DNA of 64,000 bases from JBBQFI01 sp038237805 (GTDB lineage: Bacteria; Verrucomicrobiota; Verrucomicrobiia; Chthoniobacterales; UBA10450): positions 62,001 to 126,000 of the forward strand of contig JBBRYI010000007.1 of NCBI GenBank assembly GCA_038237805.1, in the 5' to 3' direction. This document shows positions 9,033-15,737 of this stretch, piece by piece. The notes beneath the pieces are model-generated. The model ran no database searches. It was given only the letters and a program-made list of their open reading frames with translations, and was not told the origin of the DNA. A program made the translations under genes and the position numbers. Position 1 is the stretch's first letter, and every line of letters begins with the position of its first letter.

Positions 9033-9686
9033 TCACGTTTTTTTTGTCAAACTTTTTTCGCACATGTTTGAAATTATTTTTATGAGCTCGCGCGCGATAT
9101 TTTTTTTCGGCGCGCGCAAAATTTTTCTGGTTTCACCGTTTCGGAACAAAATCGTGACTTCATTTTCAGCAGATTCCATTCCGTAATCGGAACTGCTTAC
9201 ATCGTTCGCGACGATCATGTCGCAATTCTTCTCGCGTAATTTTTTTTCTGCATTCGCGACGACGTTTTCCGTCTCGGCTGCGAAACCAACAACGAGAAAC
9301 GAACGATCTTGATTTGCGATCGACGCGAGAATGTCACGCGTCGCTACTAGATCGAGCGACAACGCGGCAGATTTCTTCTTCAGTTTTTGCTCCGAATATT
9401 TTGCCGGCTTGTAATCAGCTACCGCTGCGCACATGACGAGAACATCGCAATTGCGCACCGCCTTCTGAACCGCTTCGTACATTTCGTCACTGGAATTGAT
9501 CCAGACGACGCGAGCATTTTCCGGTTCGCGCAGATTCACCGGTCCGGAAATCAATGTCACATCGTGACCTGCTTCAATCGCAGCTTCGGCAATTGCGTAT
9601 CCCATTTTTCCGGAAGAGCGATTGCTCAGGAATCGCACCGGATCGATTAACTCACGCGTCGGCCCGGCGGTGACGACGAATCTCAC
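9033..9686 (-). CDS. coaB: Phosphopantothenoylcysteine synthetase (CoaB, stand-alone)
   Basis: Joins cysteine to 4'-phosphopantothenate in coenzyme A synthesis. The 217 residues open directly with the CoaB signature VTAGPTRELIDPVRFLSNRS. Next come SSGKMGYAIAEAA, the central AAVADYKP motif with its Asn/Lys surroundings, and VGFAAETE. In most bacteria CoaB is the C-terminal half of a fused CoaBC; here it is separate. It starts at GTG 9686, sharing GTGA with the coaC stop, so translation is coupled. The 83 bases after it lead to the lysine-rich small ORF. Confidence 0.93.
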   Translation of the reverse strand: MRFVVTAGPTRELIDPVRFLSNRSSGKMGYAIAEAAIEAGHDVTLISGPVNLREPENARVVWINSSDEMYEAVQKAVRNCDVLVMCAAVADYKPAKYSEQKLKKKSAALSLDLVATRDILASIANQDRSFLVVGFAAETENVVANAEKKLREKNCDMIVANDVSSSDYGMESAENEVTILFRNGETRKILRAPKKNIARELIKIISNMCEKSLTKKT

Positions 9687-10306
9687 GCAATCAAATTGTC
9701 CTCGCGCGCGAGCAGAAACTCGACGCGAAAGGCAATGTCATCCACTTTCCACAAACGTCCGACGCCTTCGTAGCCACAGGCGAGCATTCCCGCTTCCGGT
9801 CCGATAAATTCGACGCCGCGCGTTTTTAATTTCTCAACGTTCTCTTTCGTTGCCGGATGTTCCCACATCTTTCCGTTCATCGCCGGCGCAAGCAGAATCT
9901 GCGCGCGCGTCGCGAGCGCGATCGCGGCCAATGGATGATTCGCGAGTCCATGCGCGAGTTCGGCAATGATGTTCGCGGTTGCCGGCGCGATGAGGAGAAG
10001 ATTGGCGCGGTCCGCAAGTTCGATATGGCCCGGACGCCAATTTTCCTTTTCGTCGTAGAAGCTGGTTGTGACGGGATTTTTGGAAAGCGTTTGCAGCGTG
10101 AGCGGGGTAATGAATTCGGTCGCGTCGCTCGTCATGACAATAAAAACATCGTGACCTTGTTTCACGAGCAGACTGGCGAGCTCGGCGGATTTGTAAGCGG
10201 CGATCGATCCGGTCACGCCGAGCACAATTGATTTTGCTTCCGATTGGGGCTGCAAAATTTTTCGCGCCGCTGGTTTCTCTCGTTTCCGTTTTCCGTTCCC
10301 GTCCAT
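9683..10306 (-). CDS. coaC: Phosphopantothenoylcysteine decarboxylase (CoaC, stand-alone)
   Basis: FMN-dependent decarboxylase that forms 4'-phosphopantetheine. The flavoprotein motifs are GVTGSIAAYKSAELASLLVK (FMN phosphate binding), the active-site His in WRPGHIELA, the PAMNGKMW substrate motif, and the mobile-flap Cys in GMLACGYEG. It has 207 residues, including about 25 basic, low-complexity N-terminal residues, so the true start could be slightly downstream. It overlaps coaB by four bases. Upstream lies a palindromic repeat where many bacteria have rpoZ. Confidence 0.93.
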   Translation of the reverse strand: MDGNGKRKREKPAARKILQPQSEAKSIVLGVTGSIAAYKSAELASLLVKQGHDVFIVMTSDATEFITPLTLQTLSKNPVTTSFYDEKENWRPGHIELADRANLLLIAPATANIIAELAHGLANHPLAAIALATRAQILLAPAMNGKMWEHPATKENVEKLKTRGVEFIGPEAGMLACGYEGVGRLWKVDDIAFRVEFLLAREDNLIA

Positions 10307-10330
10307 TAGTCCAGACCGATTAAAGCCGAA

Positions 10331-10403
10331 TGCCCCTCACCCGGCCCTCTCCCAGCTGGAGAGGAGACCCTTCTCCCCGTGGGAGAAGGTTAGGATGAGG
10401 GCA
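10331..10403. repeat. 73-base palindromic intergenic repeat
   Basis: The ends TGCCCCTCACCC and GGATGAGGGCA are nearly complementary. Internal arms CCCTCTCCCAGCTGGAGAGG and CTTCTCCCCGTGGGAGAAG are themselves palindromic. This matches the widespread class of intergenic palindromes with CCCTCACCC and GGGAGAAGG arms seen across many bacterial phyla. Transcribed, it would fold into a multi-hairpin structure. It occupies most of the gap between gmk and coaC. Confidence 0.7.
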
Positions 10404-10447
10404 CTACACAGCAACTGCATTTGCTAAACCCGCTTTTGAAATCACTT

Positions 10448-11059
10448 TTAGTTTAAAATTAATCTTCGGCTCGCGATGCGTTCCGCGCCCATGATGTGGC
10501 GAAACTTCATCAGGTCCTCTTCCACGGACTTACTAATAATGGTGTAGCGGTAATCGCGCCAGAGTTCCATCTCGCGCGCAGCGTTGACAAGACGAAGCTC
10601 AATTTGCGGCGGCGTTTCCGTTCCGCGTTTGATCAGCCGGCGGCGCAATTCTTCCAGATCGGGTGGCATGATGAAAACATCGGTTAGCGCTTGGCGAATA
10701 AAAGGATCATCGAAATTGCGAATCGCCGCCGCGCCCTGCGTGTCGATATCGATCAGAACATCGACGCCGTTTTTTAAATTTTCCAAAATCGGTTTGCGCA
10801 ACGTTCCGTAGAAATCGCCGTGGACTTTTGCGTGTTCCAGAAATTCCTGCGCGGCGACGCGTGAAAGAAATTCATGTTCGGAAATGAAGTGATAATCCTC
10901 ATCTGGTATTTCGCCTGCACGCGGAGCCCGCGTTGTGCATGAAACCGAATAGACAAAATCCGGAGTCTGTCGCAGCGCTGCGCACAACGTGGTCTTGCCC
11001 GCGCCCGAGGGCGCAGAAATGACAAACAAAATTCCGTAACGTGTGAATTGCTTATTCAA
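10448..11059 (-). CDS. gmk: Guanylate kinase
   Basis: Phosphorylates GMP to GDP with ATP. The P-loop is SAPSGAGKTTL. GMP-binding residues lie in SCTTRAPRAGE and DYHFIS, and the lid region is RLIKRGTETP. The frame is open far upstream, but that part is antisense-like overlap with yicC. The chosen start is the TTG at 11059, reading MNKQFTRYGILFVISAP. It gives 203 residues, normal for Gmk, and overlaps the yicC stop by 8 bases. No ATG is available near the P-loop. Gmk next to yicC is a classic arrangement. Confidence 0.93.
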   Translation of the reverse strand: MNKQFTRYGILFVISAPSGAGKTTLCAALRQTPDFVYSVSCTTRAPRAGEIPDEDYHFISEHEFLSRVAAQEFLEHAKVHGDFYGTLRKPILENLKNGVDVLIDIDTQGAAAIRNFDDPFIRQALTDVFIMPPDLEELRRRLIKRGTETPPQIELRLVNAAREMELWRDYRYTIISKSVEEDLMKFRHIMGAERIASRRLILN

Positions 11060-11927
11060 GGTTCTGGATTTGCTCGCGGATTTTTTCCAACTCCGCTTTG
11101 CACGCGACGACATGCTGCGAAATACCGGCGTCATTTGATTTTGCCCCAAGCGTGTTGAGTTCGCGAAATATCTCCTGAGTGATGAATTCCAAGGTGCGGC
11201 CAACGGGCTCGTTCTTGCGCAAGTGATGGGCGAACTGCGCAAGATGACTTTCCAGTCGCGTCAGTTCCTCAGAAATATCCGAGCGGTCCGCAAAAAAAGA
11301 AATTTCCTTCAGCAATCGTTCATCATCGATCGCAAGGTTGAGCCCCGCCTTGTTGATTCGCTCAAGCATGGCCTCGCGATATTTTTTTACGACGTGCGGA
11401 TACAACGCTCGTATTTCTTTCAGCTCAGCGCGCACCGTTTTGAGCCGATGAATCAGATCCTTCGCCAGATGCTTTCCCTCCCGTTCACGCATCTTAATTA
11501 ATTCGGCGAGCGCGGCGTTGAGCGCGCGCTCAACTGCAGGCCAGACTTTATTCGCGTCGATGTTTTCCTCAGGGAGCCTCATCACGCCTGGCGCCTGCAA
11601 AATAGTTCCGATCGTGATTTCGCCCGGTGCACTTAATTCCTTTTGCAACGCCAGCATCGCTTCGTGGTAGGAACGGGCGAGCGCGGTATCGAGCGCAAGT
11701 GTTCGCGTGCCATTTTCGCCATTGTGCAGCGCGACGACAACGTTGGTGCGGCCGCGCGAAACTTTTTCGTTAATCGTCTGTCGAATGCGCGGTTCCAGCT
11801 CGTTCAGATCGCGCGGCAGATTAACAACGATGTCGCTCTGTTTACGATTCACCGAGTTCAGTTCGACGCTGAATTTCGCGCCGTTGTCATCGACTTCGCC
11901 GCGGCCGTAGCCGGTCATGCTTCTCAT
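11052..11927 (-). CDS. yicC: YicC family endoribonuclease
   Basis: A 291-residue protein opening with MRSMTGYGRGE, the diagnostic YicC N-terminus, and ending with the DUF1732-type region NDAGISQHVVACKAELEKIR. E. coli YicC is reported as an endoribonuclease that promotes small-RNA turnover. The length matches the family. It is the first gene of a minus-strand cluster yicC-gmk-coaC-coaB. Confidence 0.93.
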   Translation of the reverse strand: MRSMTGYGRGEVDDNGAKFSVELNSVNRKQSDIVVNLPRDLNELEPRIRQTINEKVSRGRTNVVVALHNGENGTRTLALDTALARSYHEAMLALQKELSAPGEITIGTILQAPGVMRLPEENIDANKVWPAVERALNAALAELIKMREREGKHLAKDLIHRLKTVRAELKEIRALYPHVVKKYREAMLERINKAGLNLAIDDERLLKEISFFADRSDISEELTRLESHLAQFAHHLRKNEPVGRTLEFITQEIFRELNTLGAKSNDAGISQHVVACKAELEKIREQIQNLE

Positions 11928-12045
11928 CGTTAGTGAAGCTTTAGGAAAGAGTGAGCAAATAACAAATACAAAACTGCGCCCGGAAAATTCCCTATTAGTT
12001 CGTTAGGGCCGGGAATTCCGGCGACAATGGATTCTCCCGACCGCT

Positions 12046-13053
12046 TTATCGCCGGTTCTCGAGAAGGTGATCAAGCGCGCGTCGATGCGGCGACGGCATT
12101 GGAACGGTATGCAATTCGCGAATGGGAAACCACTGTCTGGAATTGTGCACGCGAGGTGAGTGCGGAGCCGCGAAGACCACGAGCGTGATGCGATGATGCG
12201 TGAACGGAAACTCGGAAACTTGGAGCGGCGCTTTTCCGGCTGGCTCCTTTGCAAGAGCCGGAAGAATCCATAACCCGCGCCAACGTTTGCGCGATTGTTC
12301 GAGAAGGACGCGGTCGCGCACATAATTAAATGAGTGCAGCTCTCGTAATCGTTTCTCGCTCGGAGGAGACTTCTTGATTGGAAGCAATGAGGGATTTTTC
12401 GCGCGACAAAATTCGCGCACTGGACAAATGCAACACCGCGGCGCGCGCGTGCACACGATCGCACCCAGATCCATGAGCGCTGAATTATGCATTCGTGCGC
12501 CGCGTCGCGGAACTAGTTGCGCGGCGATTTTCCAGAGTTCATTCCGGCCCGCACTGTCATCGACGGGCAGTTGCAGATCGAAAATGCGTGCCAGCACGCG
12601 GCCGATATTCGTCTCGACAAGTGGAGCGGAACGATCGAAGGCGAAAGTCGCGATTGCGTTCGCCGTGTAGCGGCCTGCGCCTGGCAGTTCCGCCAACTCT
12701 TCGGGCTGGCGGGGAAAAATGCCGCGATGTTTGTCTCTCAGAATTTCCGCAGCCGCATGCAGATTACGAGCTCGCGAGTAATAACCCAAACCTTGCCACG
12801 CGTGCAGCACTTCCGATTCGGAAGCGCGCGCGAACGCTTCGATGTTGGGAAACCGGCGAAGCCATCGCTCATAATATGGAATGACTGCGGATACCTGCGT
12901 TTGTTGCAGCATCACTTCCGAAATAAAAATGGCGTAGGGATCGGAAGTTCGTCGCCATGGAAGATCCCGGCCGTTCTTCCGATACCAGCGCAACAGACGG
13001 CGGCGAAATTGAGCGGCGTCTTTTTCTGAGAGATGTTTCGCTTCGCTCAACAT
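12046..13053 (-). CDS. mutY: A/G-specific adenine glycosylase with Glu at the catalytic Asp position
   Basis: Removes adenine mispaired with 8-oxoguanine. Visible parts: the catalytic Glu in SEVMLQQTQV, the helix-hairpin-helix LPGAGRYTANAI, the [4Fe-4S] cysteines in CTRAPRCCICPVREFC, and a NUDIX-like 8-oxoG-sensing C-terminal domain. The length of 335 residues is normal. The segment that usually reads V-D-x-N reads VETNIGRV, so the second catalytic acid is Glu rather than Asp; the GAG codon was checked. The first residues, MLSEAKHLSE, coincide with a short repeat-like sequence, so the true start may lie a few codons in. Confidence 0.9.
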   Translation of the reverse strand: MLSEAKHLSEKDAAQFRRRLLRWYRKNGRDLPWRRTSDPYAIFISEVMLQQTQVSAVIPYYERWLRRFPNIEAFARASESEVLHAWQGLGYYSRARNLHAAAEILRDKHRGIFPRQPEELAELPGAGRYTANAIATFAFDRSAPLVETNIGRVLARIFDLQLPVDDSAGRNELWKIAAQLVPRRGARMHNSALMDLGAIVCTRAPRCCICPVREFCRAKNPSLLPIKKSPPSEKRLRELHSFNYVRDRVLLEQSRKRWRGLWILPALAKEPAGKAPLQVSEFPFTHHRITLVVFAAPHSPRVHNSRQWFPIRELHTVPMPSPHRRALDHLLENRR

Positions 13054-13057
13054 GACG
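13031..13057. repeat. Short repeat-like sequence shared by the mutY start and rnhC leader
   Basis: The 27 bases read as AGATGTTTCGCTTCGCTCAA and onward on the plus strand, and as GTCATGTTGAGCGAAGCGAA on the minus strand. Translated they give FRFAQHDA or MLSEAKHL, peptides often produced by a dispersed intergenic repeat in environmental bacteria. Only one copy was seen here. It forms the start of mutY as called. Confidence 0.35.
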
Positions 13058-13074
13058 CGCTAAGAGGTGTTACC

Positions 13075-14022
13075 GTGAACGTTTTCACTGCGCCACTCAA
13101 TACCGATCAAGTGGAGAAGTTGCGCGCTTTGCTGGACGAACTCGGTTTCACCTCTACGGCGAAACCGTACACGATTTTCTTTGCGCAGAAAAACAAGTTG
13201 AGCGTCGCTGTCTACGAGAAGGGTCCGAAAATTCTCGTGCAGGGCAGGGGTGTAGAAGAGTTCGTGCAGTTTGAGCTCGAACCGAAAGTTCTGGGCGAGG
13301 CAAGGCTCGGTTATGAAGAGGTGCACTCGCCGGAAATGTTCGAACCGCATTTCGGCATAGATGAAAGCGGTAAAGGCGACTTTTTCGGCCCGCTTGTTAT
13401 TGCCGGGGTTTACGTCGATCGCGGCATCGCGCGTAAATTTCTGGAGGTCGGCGTGCAGGACAGCAAACGAATCAGTTCGGATGCGCGAATTCATGCGCTC
13501 GCAAATTCGATACGACAAATCGTTGGCGGCTTATTCGAGGTCGTTCTGATTGGTCCGGAAAAATACAACGAGCTTTACCGTAGCTTCGGGAATCTCAATG
13601 CCCTGCTTGGTTGGGGTCACGCACGCGTGATTGAGAATTTGCTCGCGAAGAAGCCGGATTGTCCTCGCGCCTTGTCGGATAAATTCGCTGACGTGCGCGT
13701 GATTGAGAGCGCGCTTCTGAAACACGGGCAGGCAATCAAGATGGAGCAGCGAACGAAAGCCGAGTCCGACCCAGCGGTGGCGGCGGCCTCGATTTTGGCA
13801 CGGGAAGGTTTTGTGAATTGGCTGGAAAAACGCGGTCGCTCGCTTGGGGTTCGGCTGGGGAGAGGAGTGTCCGCGCCGGTTAAGAAAACCGCGGCAGAAA
13901 TTGTGGCAGCACACGGCGCGGCCGCGCTGGAGCAGATCGCGAAAATCCACTTCCGCACCGCGCACGAGGTTGCGCCGGACCATTTCCCTGCTCCGCCCCC
14001 GCGGCGCGAGTGGCGAAAATAG
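13075..14022 (+). CDS. rnhC: Ribonuclease HIII
   Basis: Cleaves RNA in RNA-DNA hybrids. The N-terminal third is the TBP-like substrate-binding domain of RNase HIII (KPYTIFFAQKNKLSVAVYEKGPKILVQG). The catalytic domain starts at GIDESGKGDFFGPLVIAG with the first Asp and Glu, and ends with ESDPAVAAASILAR. The frame opens at 13033, but AAGAGGTG at 13062-13069 is an excellent ribosome site for the GTG at 13075. That gives 315 residues, and the extension would be repeat-derived. It is divergent from mutY. A regulator gene overlaps its last 13 bases. Confidence 0.93.
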   Translation: MNVFTAPLNTDQVEKLRALLDELGFTSTAKPYTIFFAQKNKLSVAVYEKGPKILVQGRGVEEFVQFELEPKVLGEARLGYEEVHSPEMFEPHFGIDESGKGDFFGPLVIAGVYVDRGIARKFLEVGVQDSKRISSDARIHALANSIRQIVGGLFEVVLIGPEKYNELYRSFGNLNALLGWGHARVIENLLAKKPDCPRALSDKFADVRVIESALLKHGQAIKMEQRTKAESDPAVAAASILAREGFVNWLEKRGRSLGVRLGRGVSAPVKKTAAEIVAAHGAAALEQIAKIHFRTAHEVAPDHFPAPPPRREWRK

Positions 14023-14813
14023 TTTCCTTCAGCGAGACGGGCAAGCTTCCTGCTCTCATTTTGTCCGCTCTCGTGGAAACAAGATTGCTCATCCTAAATG
14101 CGGACCCGGTTTTCCAAGATCGCGCGCTCGCAGTCTTTGATATGATGGACGACATCGAGACGCGCATCGCCCGCACGATGGCAGAAGCGGTCTTTGTTTT
14201 GCTCGCCGAAAATTTCGACATTTTCGTGGTGGAAGGCGAGACCACGGTTGCGTTCGAACAGGCCACGAACGCGCGGCAACACTTTCCCTCCCTGCGCATC
14301 GTTTGTTTGACTCCCAAGCCACATGACGCGGAATTGGTCATGGACGCGCAACAGCAAAAAATCACGCTCCTTTCCGTTGAACGCAGCGAAAGATATTTGC
14401 GTTATCATCTGCGCAACATCATCCGCTCAGTCGGTACGCAGATGGTGATCCCAGCGGAGGGAATCGATCCATGCCATTCGCTCATCGGAAATCTGAATCA
14501 GTTTTCGGCGGCGGAAATTTTACAGATGAGTTGTCTGGGACAACGCAGCGGCCGCTTCACTTTCAAATCAGCGCGAGGAAACAGCGAGATTTATCTGCAG
14601 CTGGGTTCAATCCGACATGCTGTTTTTGGAACCTTGGAAGGAGAAGCGGCCGTCGCGGAAATTTTCCGGTGGCGCCAAGGCCGCTTCTATTTTGAAGAAG
14701 GCATCATTAGCCAGGTGCAGACGGTAGATCGGCCATGGGCGCATCTCTTGATCGATAACTTGCAAAAGCTCGATGAGACGCTCGAGCTCGTGACGGCAAA
14801 AAGTCACCGATGA
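14010..14813 (+). CDS. DUF4388/PATAN protein with degenerate receiver-like N-terminus
   Basis: 267 residues. The first about 130 resemble a response-regulator receiver (RLLILNADPVFQ, FDIFVVEGE, LRIVCLTPKPHD) but lack the normal phospho-acceptor Asp pattern. From about 160 a DUF4388 (PATAN-like) domain is visible: LIGNLNQFSAAEILQMSCLGQRSGRF and LQLGSIRHAVFGTLEGEAAV. DUF4388 proteins are common in delta-proteobacterial and thermophile signalling, often in gliding or pili control. GTG 14010 overlaps rnhC; GTG 14073 is an alternative start. It is followed by a gene sharing ATGA with its stop, suggesting a functional pair. Its exact role is unknown. Confidence 0.72.
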   Translation: MAKIVSFSETGKLPALILSALVETRLLILNADPVFQDRALAVFDMMDDIETRIARTMAEAVFVLLAENFDIFVVEGETTVAFEQATNARQHFPSLRIVCLTPKPHDAELVMDAQQQKITLLSVERSERYLRYHLRNIIRSVGTQMVIPAEGIDPCHSLIGNLNQFSAAEILQMSCLGQRSGRFTFKSARGNSEIYLQLGSIRHAVFGTLEGEAAVAEIFRWRQGRFYFEEGIISQVQTVDRPWAHLLIDNLQKLDETLELVTAKSHR

Positions 14814-15235
14814 GAGACCGGGAACTCGAGAGTCGTTTGCGATTGCTCACGCTCCAGTTGGAAAACTGGAAAAAATTGCACGATCTGATCACGTATGGTC
14901 TGGACAAGGCGAAGCCAATTATTTCCGCCGAGCAAGAGCGGCAGTTCACTGAGGTCCGGGGCAATCTCCTGCAGGAAACAGAGCACGTCCTTACGGAGGT
15001 GGATCTTTTGGGGGAGATTTCCGGTAAGGCGATGAATGTCTTGCAGCGTTGTGTGTCGATTCGCGGAGTGCGCGAATTGTCGAACGAAGAAGTGCGTCGA
15101 CTCGAGTCGGAATGGAACGGCGTTTTTACCAAACTTGGGATCGCACAGGGGCAGCTGAAATCGCGCCGTAAATCTTTGTCGCGGCAAACGGCGTTTGCCT
15201 ATTATTTCGAGCGGTTCTTGCAGCGGTCGGCTTGA
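14810..15235 (+). CDS. Small charged helical protein, translationally coupled to the DUF4388 gene
   Basis: A 141-residue protein not recognised as a known family. It is almost wholly alpha-helical in character with heptad-like charged stretches (RELESRLRLLTLQLENWKKL, EEVRRLESEWNGVFTKLG). It has no signal peptide or membrane segment. Its ATG overlaps the TGA of the upstream DUF4388 protein, and a strong terminator closes the unit. Reads like a coiled-coil partner or export-chaperone-type protein; that is only a guess from composition and context. Confidence 0.7.
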   Translation: MRDRELESRLRLLTLQLENWKKLHDLITYGLDKAKPIISAEQERQFTEVRGNLLQETEHVLTEVDLLGEISGKAMNVLQRCVSIRGVRELSNEEVRRLESEWNGVFTKLGIAQGQLKSRRKSLSRQTAFAYYFERFLQRSA

Positions 15236-15242
15236 GTTGGCC

Positions 15243-15267
15243 GCGCCGCCGCCACGGCGGCGCTTTT
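15243..15267 (+). terminator. Rho-independent terminator after the coiled-coil gene
   Basis: Perfect 9-base stem GCGCCGCCG (15243-15251) and CGGCGGCGC (15255-15263), 3-base loop, then TTTT. It closes the rnhC-DUF4388-coiled-coil unit 8 bases after the last stop and separates it from the HU gene. Confidence 0.8.
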
Positions 15268-15362
15268 CAAGCCCCAGATTACTTTAGGACCTTAAGAATT
15301 ATCCCGATCTTTTTTCGCAAATTCCCCGCTCACCTTCGGGTTGGTACTCGATTCCGTTATGA

Positions 15363-15737
15363 ATGGGTAAGCTCACGAAACGGGACATTGTCGTAGCGAT
15401 CAGCAACCAAACCGGAATGGTGCAGCACCAGGTTTTTGACGTGGTGCAGCGCACCCTCGACCATATTACAAACAGCCTGGCCAATAATGTCGCAGTGGAG
15501 CTCCGCAATTTCGGCGTGTTTCAGCCCCGCCTGACCAAACCGCGCGTTGGACGCAACCCGAATGAGCCTGGCAGCAGTTTCGTCATTCCACCACGCGCGA
15601 CTGTGAAATTCAAAGCTGGAAAAATCATGCGCCAGCGCGTGGAAAAGCTTTCCCGCGAGCTGAAGGAAGCCGCAGAGAAACGCGAGGCAACTCCGGTTCC
15701 GAACAACGGCCAGACGACGGCCGGGCCCGACGCCTAA
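15363..15737 (+). CDS. HU/IHF-family DNA-binding protein
   Basis: A 124-residue histone-like protein. The HU fold is clear: MGKLTKRDIVVAISNQTG helix, then the beta-arm region with FGVFQPRLTKPRVGRNP and the intercalating-Pro context GSSFVIPPRATVKFKAGK. It has a C-terminal extension of about 30 residues rich in Glu, Lys, Ala and Pro beyond the usual 90-residue core. It binds and bends DNA as a dimer. It has its own upstream space after a terminator. Its stop overlaps the end of the convergent histidine kinase by four bases. Confidence 0.92.
   Translation: MGKLTKRDIVVAISNQTGMVQHQVFDVVQRTLDHITNSLANNVAVELRNFGVFQPRLTKPRVGRNPNEPGSSFVIPPRATVKFKAGKIMRQRVEKLSRELKEAAEKREATPVPNNGQTTAGPDA

Noticed and set aside
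11060..11242. Upstream 61 codons of the gmk frame
   Set aside because: Overlaps yicC out of frame; Gmk proteins begin a few residues before the P-loop.
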